This document shows, one piece after another, positions 50,785 to 59,569 of a DNA stretch of 64,000 bases. Under the pieces are notes generated by a model, which did no database searches, was not told the origin of the DNA, and saw nothing but the letters and a program-made list of their open reading frames with translations. The stretch covers positions 496,001 through 560,000 of the forward strand of contig NZ_VLLL01000006.1 in NCBI RefSeq assembly GCF_007994225.1, read 5' to 3'. The number at the start of each line of letters is the position of its first letter. Positions within the stretch are counted from its first letter, which is position 1. Made by a program: the position numbers and the translations under genes. Source of the stretch: Stackebrandtia albiflava. GTDB taxonomy: Bacteria > Actinomycetota > Actinomycetes > Mycobacteriales > Micromonosporaceae.

Positions 50785-51090
50785 CTACCTCCTCACCATG
50801 GCGATCGACTCTTCGACCACCTCTTCGGTACGCCGGATCAGCGCGGTGACGGCTTTGGCGATCGTCGCAGGAGAACGTTCCCGCAGCAGACCGGGCTTGA
50901 ACGTCAACGACTCCAGTTCGCCCGTCGCGTTCATGCGGCAACTCACGGAACCGTCCGGCAGGCTCACGTCGACGTGGGCCTTCGCGAGTTCGGCGACCAG
51001 CGCCGGATGACGATCGTGGGTGGGGTCGACGAAGGGCTCGTGCCCCCGTCTCAACCTGTTCACGAGTGTGGTGATCTTCGGATCCGCCAC
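50785..51090 (-). CDS. YbaB/EbfC family protein (first gene of the ESX-like cluster)
   Basis: 101 residues from GTG at 51090 (AAAGGAG upstream). LPDGSVSCRMNATGELESLT, then FKPGLLRERSPATIAKAVTA and LIRRTEEVVEESIAMVRR, fit the strand-turn-strand and terminal helix of YbaB. Shared architecture with 25913-27584 suggests paralogous YbaB/WXG loci. Its promoter region has the CTAGGTG/CTAGGTC direct repeat and is divergent from the BTAD regulator. Confidence 0.75.
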   Translation of the reverse strand: MADPKITTLVNRLRRGHEPFVDPTHDRHPALVAELAKAHVDVSLPDGSVSCRMNATGELESLTFKPGLLRERSPATIAKAVTALIRRTEEVVEESIAMVRR

Positions 51091-51138
51091 GGCTACTCCT
51101 TTCCCCTCGCAGGAGCCAACACGGTATGCCACCGCCGA

Positions 51139-51156
51139 CTAGGTGCGAGCTAGGTC
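51139..51156. promoter_or_regulatory. SARP-like direct repeat between ESX-like cluster and BTAD regulator
   Basis: CTAGGTG-CGAG-CTAGGTC: two heptamers with an 11-bp period, 48 bp from one start codon and 62 bp from the other. It is the same geometry as the array at 25864. CTAG is rare in such genomes, which strengthens the case for a specific BTAD/SARP site. Confidence 0.62.
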
Positions 51157-51205
51157 GCGGCCCCCGAACGTGGCCTCGACCCGGCGGCCGGGGCGGCGGG
51201 GTGGG

Positions 51206-51211
51206 CACACT
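51206..51211 (+). promoter_or_regulatory. Possible leaderless -10 (CACACT) for the BTAD regulator
   Basis: CACACT-TGCGGC-ATG. It is a weaker match than the TANNNT cases, but the spacing is identical and no ribosome-binding site is present. Confidence 0.35.
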
Positions 51212-51217
51212 TGCGGC

Positions 51218-54200
51218 ATGCGTGTACTCCTGCTCGGCCCGTTCCGGCTGCATGACGACGAGGACCGGCCGGTCGAGATCACCGGAACCCGGTTGCGGGC
51301 GCTGCTGGCGCGGCTGGCCATGTCCCCCGGGCGGGAGGTGCCGGTGGACAGCCTCACCGACGCCATCTGGGGTGACGAGCCACCGAGCCCCAACGCGTTG
51401 CAGGCGTTGGTGTCTCGGGTCCGGCGAGTGATCGGCGGAAGGCGGCTGGTGCACGGGCCGGCCGGTTACCGGCTCGACGTCGGTGCCGACGACGTGGACG
51501 TGGCCAGGTTCGAACGGCTTTGCGAGACCGGACGGCGGCACGGTGACCTGGCGGCGCTGCGGGAGGCCGCCGCGTTGTGGCGGGGGCCGGCGCTGACCGA
51601 CCTGCTGGAGTACCGGTTCGCCGAGGCCGCCGGGATACGGCTGGAGGGCCTGCGGCGGGAGGCGGCCCGTGACCGGATCGCCCGGGAGATCGCCTCGGGT
51701 GTGGACGTCCTCACGGAGCTGGAACCGTTGGCGGCGGCGCATCCACTCGACGAGCGTTGGCAGGCACTGCTGATCCGGGCGTGGTACGCGGCGGGCCGCC
51801 AAGCCGACGCCTTGTCGATGTACGAGCAGGTGAGGGAACGCCTGGCCGACGAACTCGGTGTCGATCCGTCGCCGGAACTGGCGGAACTCCATCTACAGAT
51901 CCTGCGGCGGGAACAGGCGACGGCGACGCCCGTGCGTGGTCGCAGGACCAACCTGAAAGCCCACCTCACCAGTTTCATCGGCCGGGAGGACGACCTGGCC
52001 GCCGTCGCCGCCGCGTTGTCGGCGGGCCGGTTGGTCACGGTGACCGGGCCGGGCGGTGCCGGAAAGACCCGGCTCGTCACGGAGTTGGCGGCGCGCGCCG
52101 ATTCCACTGCCCCCGACGGGACCTGGCTGGTCGAGCTGGTGGGGGTCGCCGAGCCGGGGGATGTCGCGCCGGCGATCCTGCGGGCGATCGGGGCTCGGGA
52201 GGCCGGTCTGCTGGAGCCGTCGGCCCTCGACGCGGCCGGTCGACTGGTGGAGTACTTCGCCGACCAGCGGGCGCTGTTGATCCTCGACAACTGTGAGCAC
52301 CAGGTGGCGGCGGTCGCGGAATCGGCGGTCCGGTTGCTGCGCGAATGTCCCGGACTGCGGATACTGGCCACCAGCCGGGCGGCGTTGACCGTGGACGGTG
52401 AACGGCTGTATCCGTTGCCGGCGTTGCCAGGGGACGGTGCCGACGCCGCCGCGGTCCGGTTGTTCCGTGAGCGCGCCGCGGCGGTGCGGCCCGGTTTCAC
52501 CCTTGATGAGGCGAGCACACCGGTCGTGGTGGAGATCTGCCGGCGGTTGGACGGCATCCCGTTGGCCATCGAGCTCGCGGCCTCGCGGATGCGGGCTCTG
52601 GACGCGGCGCAGATCGCCGCCAGGCTCGATGACCGGTTCGCGCTGTTGGCCGGTGGTAACCGGGCCGCGCCGGAACGACACCGCACGTTGCGTGCCGTCA
52701 TCGAGTGGAGCTGGGAACTGCTGTCACCGGCCGAACGCGACCTCGCGACGACCTTGTCGGTCTTCCCGGGCGGTGTGACGCTCGACCGGGTCGGTGACTT
52801 CGACGTGCTGGCCGGACTCATCGACAAGTCCTTCATGGAGCGTGACGGTGACCGGTACCGGATGTCGGAGACGATCCGTTCCTACGCGCGTGAACAGCTC
52901 GCCGCCGCCGGGAACGCCGAGACCGTCGCCCTCGACCGGATGGTGCGCTACTGCCTGGAACTCGTCGAGACCTCCGACACCGAGCTGCGCGGCGCCGGCC
53001 AACTCGGCGCACTGTCTCGATTGGACGCCGAACACGACAACCTGTTGGCGGCGTTGCGCGTCGCACACGACGGGACAGACCCGGAACTCGGTGTCCGGTT
53101 GGCGGTCGCGCTGTTCTGGTACTGGCATCTGCGTGGCCTACACACCGAACGGTTGCACTGGACCGGCGCGACGGTGATGCGTTCGCCCGGCCTGCCGCCA
53201 CGATGGCGACCCGCCGTGCTGGCCCTGACCGGCATGGCACGGTGCGAGACCGGCGACTTCAGCGGCGGCGCACGGCTCGTCACCGAGGCATTCGCCGCCG
53301 CCCGGACCGTCGACGACCCACCCGGCCGGATTCCGCTCGCCGTCGCGCCGGCCTTCCTCACCGATCCCGGGATCGTCGACACCGACGGCCGGCCTGGTTG
53401 GGAACGCGGTATGGCGCTGCTGTTGTCGGTCGACACCGGAGTCACCGGAAGCGACGCCATGGACCGTGTCATGCGTGCCCGCGACGAGTTCGACAGGCTC
53501 GGCGACCGATGGGGAATGGCGAACACGCTGCGCATCTGGGCCGAGCACCGGTCCCGGCACGGTGACCGGGAAGCCGCCCGGGACGCGTTGTCGCGGGCGG
53601 CACGTCACCTCGACGAGTTGGGAACCGCCGCCGACGCCGCCGAGACCTACGCCGAACTGGCGGTCGAGGAGGCGCGCGCCGGCGCGCGCGATCCGGCTGC
53701 GCGGGCATTGGCGCTGGCCGCCGAACGCGCCGACACCGACCGGGAACGACGCACGCTCGCCTATGTCGGGTGGGCCGATGCCCAGGTCCGGTGGTACGCG
53801 GGCGAGCACGAGGAGGCACTGCGCCGACTCGACACCGTCGAGCCCGGTTTCGACGGCACCGCTCTGGAACCCCGGATCCGGGTGTGGTGTGCCGCGTGGC
53901 GCTCGTTCGCCGCGGTGCTGCGGGGCGATACCGCGCGGGCACGGCGGCAGTGGCACCGGCTCCCGACCCGTCACATCGAGGCCGCGGCCGGCCCGGACCT
54001 GGCCGTCGCGGCCCGGCTGCACGCCGCGATCGCGGTCGCCGACGGGGAACCGGAAACGGCGGCGTACCTGCTGGGGGTCGCCGCCGCTCTGCTCGGTACC
54101 GACGACCGGCGGGGCTATGACGCGGCACTGCGGACACCGGAGCGGACCCGGGCGGCCATGCGTCCGGAGGCGTTCCAGGCGGCATACGATCGCGGCGCCG

Positions 54201-54271
54201 CGAGGGAACGCGGCACCGCGATCGCGTTGCTGACCGTCACTTCCGGCGGAAGAACAGCCGAGACGGTTTGA
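51218..54271 (+). CDS. BTAD/NB-ARC/TPR regulator (AfsR-like SARP)
   Basis: 1017 residues. The OmpR-like DNA-binding domain (~1-90) begins MRVLLLGPFRLHDDEDRP. The BTAD domain (~97-240) ends with RLADELGVDPSPELAELHLQ. The NB-ARC ATPase begins SFIGREDDL, with Walker A GPGGAGKTR and Walker B LLILDNCEH. A helical TPR-like C-terminus (~600-1000) is Ala/Arg-rich. Full-length AfsR homologues activate secondary metabolism or morphological genes. The direct repeats upstream and at 25.9 kb suggest it controls both YbaB/WXG loci. No biosynthetic gene cluster adjoins it. Confidence 0.92.
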   Translation: MRVLLLGPFRLHDDEDRPVEITGTRLRALLARLAMSPGREVPVDSLTDAIWGDEPPSPNALQALVSRVRRVIGGRRLVHGPAGYRLDVGADDVDVARFERLCETGRRHGDLAALREAAALWRGPALTDLLEYRFAEAAGIRLEGLRREAARDRIAREIASGVDVLTELEPLAAAHPLDERWQALLIRAWYAAGRQADALSMYEQVRERLADELGVDPSPELAELHLQILRREQATATPVRGRRTNLKAHLTSFIGREDDLAAVAAALSAGRLVTVTGPGGAGKTRLVTELAARADSTAPDGTWLVELVGVAEPGDVAPAILRAIGAREAGLLEPSALDAAGRLVEYFADQRALLILDNCEHQVAAVAESAVRLLRECPGLRILATSRAALTVDGERLYPLPALPGDGADAAAVRLFRERAAAVRPGFTLDEASTPVVVEICRRLDGIPLAIELAASRMRALDAAQIAARLDDRFALLAGGNRAAPERHRTLRAVIEWSWELLSPAERDLATTLSVFPGGVTLDRVGDFDVLAGLIDKSFMERDGDRYRMSETIRSYAREQLAAAGNAETVALDRMVRYCLELVETSDTELRGAGQLGALSRLDAEHDNLLAALRVAHDGTDPELGVRLAVALFWYWHLRGLHTERLHWTGATVMRSPGLPPRWRPAVLALTGMARCETGDFSGGARLVTEAFAAARTVDDPPGRIPLAVAPAFLTDPGIVDTDGRPGWERGMALLLSVDTGVTGSDAMDRVMRARDEFDRLGDRWGMANTLRIWAEHRSRHGDREAARDALSRAARHLDELGTAADAAETYAELAVEEARAGARDPAARALALAAERADTDRERRTLAYVGWADAQVRWYAGEHEEALRRLDTVEPGFDGTALEPRIRVWCAAWRSFAAVLRGDTARARRQWHRLPTRHIEAAAGPDLAVAARLHAAIAVADGEPETAAYLLGVAAALLGTDDRRGYDAALRTPERTRAAMRPEAFQAAYDRGAARERGTAIALLTVTSGGRTAETV

Positions 54272-54857
54272 GTGCCAACAGGACGACCGCGCCGACACAG
54301 CCGCCCACGATCACGACCGACCATGCCGCCTCCAGGATGGACAGCCACTCGGGATAGGCGGAGTAGGCGGCCGCCAGCAACGCGGTGGCGTCCAGGCCCG
54401 ACAGCGCGGGGTCGCTCGAAGCGTCGAAGAACGCCTGAAGGGTGTCGGCCGCGGCCGCGTTGCTCGCCATGATCATCACATTGCCGATCAGGACCAGCGG
54501 CAACACGACCCACGAAAGGATTCTGCCCCTACCGGCCAGGTTCAGGGCGGCGGGCAACGCGACGAGCACGGCCACGATGAACGGTGCCCAGATCGCGACG
54601 CCGGTCTCGTCGAACCGCAACCCGGCGTCGGTGAGGATGCCCGGATCCCGGCCCTGCCGGGCCGCCTCGGCTTCGGCAGCGGCCTGGACGTCGGCGCCGA
54701 ACATCAGGCGGACGACCGGGATGCTCGCGAACCCGACCGCGACCGCGAACTGCAGGATCGCGGCGACGGTGACGACGCGGGGACGGCCGGTGGTGGTGTG
54801 TCGTGTGGTGGTGGGGTGGGTGTTGTCGAGTGCTGCCGGGAATCGGCTGGTGCTCAT
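54237..54857 (-). CDS. Four-helix membrane protein
   Basis: 206 residues. A Thr-rich N-terminus is followed by TVAAILQFAVAVGFASIPVV, IWAPFIVAVLVALPAALNL, ILSWVVLPLVLIGNVMIMAS and WSVVIVGGCVGAVVLLAL. No known family is recognised. ATG at 54857; ATG at 54863 is also possible. Its stop overlaps the end of the convergent regulator gene by 35 bp. Confidence 0.6.
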   Translation of the reverse strand: MSTSRFPAALDNTHPTTTRHTTTGRPRVVTVAAILQFAVAVGFASIPVVRLMFGADVQAAAEAEAARQGRDPGILTDAGLRFDETGVAIWAPFIVAVLVALPAALNLAGRGRILSWVVLPLVLIGNVMIMASNAAAADTLQAFFDASSDPALSGLDATALLAAAYSAYPEWLSILEAAWSVVIVGGCVGAVVLLALKPSRLFFRRK

Positions 54858-54962
54858 GTCCATGCCCGTCACGTTCACACCCGGCGCTGACAGCGCACTG
54901 ACACCGTCTCGCGCCAAGGGCCTTCCGGTCGTGGCGCGAAGGTGGTGGTACCCGGGGCCGGG

Positions 54963-57128
54963 TCACGGGGTGGTGTTCAGGCCGACGTCGTCGACCAGGA
55001 CCGTGCCGCCGACCGAGTCGTCGAACGACAGCGTCACCGTGACGACGCGGGAGGGATCGAACTCCGGGTTCGCGTCGGTGAAGGCGGTCAGCGGGATCCG
55101 GTGCGTCTGCAGCACCGGCGCGGTCAACGGATCGGTGTGCATCCACGCCGCCTTGAGGTACTGCCCGTTCACCAGGTGCGGCAACGGCATTTCCGGTGGG
55201 ACGGTGGCACGGTCACCGGAGTCGTCGGTGAGCTCGACGGTGATCGCGTCGGCGAGGGCGTCGTCGCCGGTCATCGCCACGGCGTCGAACACGACGTGGG
55301 TGGCTTCGGGTTCGGGAGCCGTCTCCACCGCCAACGCCGCCGCGGTGCCCGATTCCCAGGTCAGCGACCGCACTTCGTCCTCGCCCGGCCCGTTGCGCAG
55401 CTGCAGCGGGATCGTCTCGGCGGCGGTGAATCCCTGCGGGATGACGGCCGACTCCTCGGCGGAGGTCATCCCGGAGTCGCGGAACTGGCTGACGTATCCG
55501 GTGTCGGGAAGCCAGTCGGCGGCCGCCCGGGGGTCGCGCAGCACGTCGAGCAGCCGGGTGTCGTCGGTGAGGGTGCCGCGCAGGAACGACACCGCGTAGA
55601 CCTGGGCGACGCGGCGCTGTTCCTCGGCGGCCAACAGGGCGCCGGTGTCTATGAAGTGCTTGGGGAGTCCGTTGCCGACGTCCCGGTTCCCCCACCGGGT
55701 GTTGAACTGGCCGTGGTTGGCCCGTTCCACGAACAGGGCGGACTTGACGGCGGGTTCCCTTCCGGTGAAAGAGATCCGCTCGTACTGGTCGAGTCCTTCG
55801 AAGCCGGTGACGTCGGCGTCGTGCGAACCCTGCACGGTGAGGTAGTTGACGTCGGTGAGGGTGATCGGCGCGTCGTCGGGCCGGTACTGGCCGTCGGAGG
55901 GCGCGAACGCCAGCAGGGAACGAATCCCGAAGTCGTAGTCCAATGTGACCGAATGGTCCTCGGGAAGCCGGTCGAGCGTCTGGAGATGCGCGGCGACGGC
56001 GATGGCCTCACCACCCCGGGAGTGCCCGACGAGACCCACGTCGTCCAGGTTCACCTTCCCCGCGAAGCCGGAATCCGGGTCCTCGTTCCATTCCCGCCAC
56101 GCCCGCAGGTGTTCCAGTAGCAACCAGCCGCGCGCGATGTTGGCGCCGGTCAGGCCGCCGGAACGGTCGAGCGGTCCCGTGTTGAGGAAGTTCTGGTCCA
56201 CGGACGCGACGATGAATCCGTGGCTTGCCAGCAGTTCCGCCAGGTAACGGTAGCCGGCCTCGGATTCGGTGGCGCTGCTCTTGTTGCCGTGCGCGATGAG
56301 TACCAGCGGGAACGGTCCGTCCCCCTTCGGGTACCAGACCATTCCGTTGACCGGCAGCGCGTCCGCGTCGAACCCCCAGAGTTCCCGGCGGTCCGCGTTC
56401 CATCCCTTGAGAATGCGTGAACCGTCCACAGGGGTGGAACGGAGGTCGGCGGACTCCCCGTACTCCTCCCGCCGGTCGCTACCGCTGCCGTAGGTGAGGA
56501 ACCCGGTCCGGAATCCACCCGGCGCCGCGGGGTCGTCCTTCACGGCCGACGGCACCGGCGCGACGTCGGGTCCCGTCGGTGGCCCCTGGGTGGCGGTCGT
56601 CAGCCACACCGCCGGTACCAGCAGGATCACCACCGCCACGGCCGGCATCACTACCCGGGCGTCCCGCAGGCTCACGGGCCGGCGGCCGGAGTGGGGGAGC
56701 AGACCTCCCACGGCCGCGCCCAGAAGCGAACCGCCGACGAACAACACGGCCGCGGCGGCCAGCCACGCGGTGAGACTCGCGCCGGTACCGAGGGTCACCA
56801 GCAGCACCACACAGGTGACCGACGTCCACACGTACCACCACGGGAGCGCCGCGAACCGGCCCACCGTGACGAACAACAGGCCGGTCAGGACCGCCGCCGC
56901 GCCCGCCGCGATCGCCAGATTCAGGAGCGCCTGAGTCGCCAGGACGCCACCCGTGCCGGGCACGAGCTGATCGAGGTAGTTCCAGGTGACGATGGCGGCG
57001 GTGCCCACCGCGACCGCGATCGCCGCGCCCCACCACGCCGGGCGGGGTCGTTCCGAGATCCTGCCCCATCGGCGCAGCCCGCGCCGTCGCTTCGTCTCAT
57101 GGCCCTTCGGATCTGCCGGTGTCGTCAA
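54963..57128 (-). CDS. Membrane-anchored alpha/beta hydrolase (PET-hydrolase/dienelactone-hydrolase-like) with beta-rich C-terminal domain
   Basis: 721 residues from TTG at 57128, which has GGAAGG 7 nt upstream. ATG at 57152 has no ribosome-binding site but is in frame. The N-terminal ~190 residues contain five hydrophobic segments. The hydrolase domain has PLVLIAHGNKSS (oxyanion side), GLVGHSRGGEAI (nucleophile Ser), an Asp after LTVQGSHDADVTG, and HGQFNTRWG (catalytic His). A C-terminal ~180-residue beta-rich region (VTVTLSFDDSVGGTVLVDDV) resembles carbohydrate-binding modules. It is likely a cell-surface esterase; the substrate is unknown. Confidence 0.82.
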   Translation of the reverse strand: MTTPADPKGHETKRRRGLRRWGRISERPRPAWWGAAIAVAVGTAAIVTWNYLDQLVPGTGGVLATQALLNLAIAAGAAAVLTGLLFVTVGRFAALPWWYVWTSVTCVVLLVTLGTGASLTAWLAAAAVLFVGGSLLGAAVGGLLPHSGRRPVSLRDARVVMPAVAVVILLVPAVWLTTATQGPPTGPDVAPVPSAVKDDPAAPGGFRTGFLTYGSGSDRREEYGESADLRSTPVDGSRILKGWNADRRELWGFDADALPVNGMVWYPKGDGPFPLVLIAHGNKSSATESEAGYRYLAELLASHGFIVASVDQNFLNTGPLDRSGGLTGANIARGWLLLEHLRAWREWNEDPDSGFAGKVNLDDVGLVGHSRGGEAIAVAAHLQTLDRLPEDHSVTLDYDFGIRSLLAFAPSDGQYRPDDAPITLTDVNYLTVQGSHDADVTGFEGLDQYERISFTGREPAVKSALFVERANHGQFNTRWGNRDVGNGLPKHFIDTGALLAAEEQRRVAQVYAVSFLRGTLTDDTRLLDVLRDPRAAADWLPDTGYVSQFRDSGMTSAEESAVIPQGFTAAETIPLQLRNGPGEDEVRSLTWESGTAAALAVETAPEPEATHVVFDAVAMTGDDALADAITVELTDDSGDRATVPPEMPLPHLVNGQYLKAAWMHTDPLTAPVLQTHRIPLTAFTDANPEFDPSRVVTVTLSFDDSVGGTVLVDDVGLNTTP

Positions 57129-57283
57129 GGCGTGCCCTTCCGGTGACGGCATTCGATGGTAACAAGACGGAATTTGCGTTCGGGAACGTATCGGGCGGGG
57201 CGGCCCGTGGACCGCGGTACCGTTGCGGCGCCCGGGATCGGGAGCCGAAGGCGTTCAGGTGTACCGGAGTCCGCGGTGGTGCG

Positions 57284-57505
57284 TCACTCCCAACTCGCGG
57301 TTGCCTTCGGCGCGTCCTTCGTCTTCTCCGCCGCGTACAGCGTCGAAAGCCCCAGGAAGTGGGCCAGCCCGCCCACGACGAGCCCGACCGGGACCGCCAG
57401 CAGCCACCAGAACTCGCCACGGAACGCCTGGAGCGCCGCCACCACCGGACCGGCGATCGCGATGACCGGCCCCGCCAGGAAGAGTCCCGTGCCCATCGCC
57501 TTCAT
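57284..57505 (-). CDS. Small two-helix membrane protein
   Basis: 73 residues. Two hydrophobic segments (GTGLFLAGPVIAIAGPVVAAL and WWLLAVPVGLVVGGLAHFL) are followed by a charged C-terminus. GAGAGGGG precedes the ATG. It is separate from the hydrolase gene downstream. No family is recognised. Confidence 0.55.
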   Translation of the reverse strand: MKAMGTGLFLAGPVIAIAGPVVAALQAFRGEFWWLLAVPVGLVVGGLAHFLGLSTLYAAEKTKDAPKATASWE

Positions 57506-57661
57506 GACCGTCCCCTCTCGCAGCCCGTACCAGGATGCCACCCGCCGCCACCGGATGGTGACACCGCACACGTCCGGGTTCCAAATGGTGTGCCGAATCC
57601 GCACGTCCGTGAGAGGGTGAGCCCGCCGCCAACCGCGGCGAGCCATGACACGAGGAGTTCC

Positions 57662-58588
57662 ATGACCGTCGTACGTCCCGCCCACCCCCACGAGTTCCCG
57701 GTGATCACCGGGGAAACCGACCGCGACGCCTCCCGGGCCGCCTATCTGGCCGACCTGCTCGACAAGGGCTGCACCCGCCCGGAGTGGTGCCTGGTCGCGG
57801 ACACCGGAGAGGGGGTCATCGGGGGAGTCGCGCTGTGGTCGATGCCGGGCGCCGACACTCCCAGCGACATCGTGTTGCTCGAAGCCCCCTGGGACGAGCC
57901 GGGACTCACGACCGGACACCTGCTTCTGGAACGGGCCGGACACCTCGCCGCCGAACTGGGCGCGACCACGCAGGGCCACGTTCTCGACTCGCCCGCTCAG
58001 GCGCCGCAGGAGCAGACCCATCCCGAGGCGCGCGTCGAACTGCTGCGTGCCAACGGGTTCGCATTGGCACGGGACGGCTACCGGTACCGGTGGACCCCCG
58101 AGGCCGGCCTGCCCGAGGGAGAGGACCGGCTCACCTGGCGGTCGCTGGCCGAACTCGGTCGTGAACCCTTCCTCGATCTGCTCACCGATCTGCTGCCGCA
58201 CACCGGTGACGCGTTGTTGCAGTCCGAAGTGGATGAACTGGGTGCCCGTGGCGCGGCCGAGCAGCTGTGGAACGACATGCTGGGCTTCACGTACCGGGAC
58301 GAGTGGTACGAGATCGGTTACGCGCCGGACGGTGGCGCGGCGGCGATCAGTCTCCCCGCCCGCAACGCCTCGTACGCGATCATCGGTTTCGTCGGGGTCG
58401 CGCCGGCCCACCGTGGCAACGGTTACGCCTCCTCCGTCGTGGCCAGGGGAACCCGGTTGCTGGCCGCCGCCGGGGCCGACGAGATCCGGGGGGACTGCGA
58501 CGCCGGCAACCCCGGCATGGTCAAGGGCTTCGAACGCGCCGGATACACCCGGTTCGCCACCCGCCGGCAGTACGGCCGCAGCCTCTAG
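57662..58588 (+). CDS. Double GNAT acetyltransferase
   Basis: 308 residues with two GNAT-like halves. The N-terminal half is partly degenerate (EGVIGGVALWSMPGADTPSD). The C-terminal half is typical: IIGFVGVAPAHRGNGYASSV carries the acetyl-CoA-binding R-x2-G-x-G/A loop as HRGNGYA, then GNPGMVKGFERAGYTRF. The substrate is unknown. GAGGAG precedes the ATG at 57662. Two hairpins lie downstream. Confidence 0.85.
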   Translation: MTVVRPAHPHEFPVITGETDRDASRAAYLADLLDKGCTRPEWCLVADTGEGVIGGVALWSMPGADTPSDIVLLEAPWDEPGLTTGHLLLERAGHLAAELGATTQGHVLDSPAQAPQEQTHPEARVELLRANGFALARDGYRYRWTPEAGLPEGEDRLTWRSLAELGREPFLDLLTDLLPHTGDALLQSEVDELGARGAAEQLWNDMLGFTYRDEWYEIGYAPDGGAAAISLPARNASYAIIGFVGVAPAHRGNGYASSVVARGTRLLAAAGADEIRGDCDAGNPGMVKGFERAGYTRFATRRQYGRSL

Positions 58589-58594
58589 CGCGGA

Positions 58595-58622
58595 GAGTGA
58601 GCCACCGTGACATGGCTCACTC
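58595..58622 (+). terminator. Terminator of the double-GNAT gene
   Basis: GAGTGAGCCA / TGGCTCACTC, a 10-bp perfect stem with an 8-nt loop, 7 bp after the stop codon. Confidence 0.65.
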
Positions 58623-58628
58623 GAACCG

Positions 58629-58675
58629 AAAACACTTAGCCCTTGCGCTAAGTGTTTTCTGCCGCAATACTTAGC
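58629..58675 (+). promoter_or_regulatory. ArsR operator/promoter
   Basis: AAAACACTTAGC-CCTTGC-GCTAAGTGTTTT (58629-58658) is a perfect 12-bp inverted repeat. A further ACTTAGCC half-site occurs at 58668-58675, just before the ArsR ATG at 58679. The site overlaps the expected -10 (AATACT near 58665-58670), so the ArsR protein probably represses its own operon. Confidence 0.85.
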
Positions 58676-58678
58676 CTT

Positions 58679-59014
58679 ATGGCACAGTATTCGGTGGAGC
58701 TCGACGGCGTGTTCGTCGCACTGGCCGACCCGACCCGACGCGACGTCATCCGCCGCCTCGGGCGCGGGCCGCTGAGCGTCGGCGACCTCGCCCGCGAATT
58801 CCCGATGACCTTGCCGTCCTTCATGAAGCACGTGCGGGTGTTGGAGGCCAACGGCCTGATCCGCACGGCCAAGTCCGGCCGGGTACGCACCTGCGAACTC
58901 GTACGGGAACGCCTCGCCGTCGTCGACGGCTGGCTCGCCCAACAGCGCCGGATCTGGGACGAACGCACCGACCGGCTGGAACGCCTGGTCACCGATACCA
59001 AGGAGGAGCAATGA
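58679..59014 (+). CDS. ArsR family transcriptional regulator
   Basis: 111 residues. The winged helix is VFVALADPTRRDVIRRLGRG, then LSVGDLAREFPMTLPSFMKH and VRVLEANGLIRTAKSG. It has no obvious metal-binding Cys pair, so it belongs to the group partnered with AHSA1/SRPBCC proteins rather than to metal sensors. There is no ribosome-binding site, so it is probably leaderless. It overlaps the next gene (ATGA). The operator hairpin is upstream. Confidence 0.93.
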   Translation: MAQYSVELDGVFVALADPTRRDVIRRLGRGPLSVGDLAREFPMTLPSFMKHVRVLEANGLIRTAKSGRVRTCELVRERLAVVDGWLAQQRRIWDERTDRLERLVTDTKEEQ

Positions 59015-59487
59015 ATCCCGACCTCGACCTCACGCTCGACCGGGTGATCCGCGCGCCGCGCGCGAAGGTCTGGAACGCGTGGACCGACCCGGCCCGCTTC
59101 GCGCAGTGGTGGCTTCCCGCTCCGACCGTCTGCCGCGTCGACCGGCTCGAAGTTCGGCCCGGCGGCGCCCTGGTCACCGGCATGAGCGACGACGGTTCCG
59201 CGTTCGTCCCACACATGGACGCCAGCTTCCTCGTCGTCGACGAGATGGAACGGATCGTGTTCACCAACGCCATCGACAGCGCGTGGCGTCCCGCGAACCC
59301 CGAACCGGTGACGATGACCGCGGAGATCACGCTGCGAGACCACGCCGACGGCACCCACTACCAGGTCGTCGTGCGCCACGGCGACCCCGCCGCCCGCGCC
59401 CGCCACGCCGACCTGGGCTTCGCCGACGGCTGGGGCGCCACCACCGGGCAGCTCGCCGCGGTCGCGGAGGGGCGGCCGATCGGATGA
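59011..59487 (+). CDS. SRPBCC/AHSA1-domain protein
   Basis: 158 residues. LDRVIRAPRAKVWNAWTDPARFAQWW is the standard AHSA1/START-like opening (helix-grip fold with a hydrophobic cavity). ITLRDHADGTHYQVVVRH and GFADGWGATTGQLAAVAE follow. The ArsR-AHSA1 pair is a common actinobacterial two-gene unit, whose ligand or catalytic role is often undefined. It overlaps the ArsR stop codon. Confidence 0.9.
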   Translation: MNPDLDLTLDRVIRAPRAKVWNAWTDPARFAQWWLPAPTVCRVDRLEVRPGGALVTGMSDDGSAFVPHMDASFLVVDEMERIVFTNAIDSAWRPANPEPVTMTAEITLRDHADGTHYQVVVRHGDPAARARHADLGFADGWGATTGQLAAVAEGRPIG

Positions 59488-59569
59488 AGCCGGCGACCGG
59501 GCGGGGCGGCCCCCGTCCGGTCGCCGCAGACGACTCGCGACACCGCCTCGTGACACGCGGGGGTCGGAG

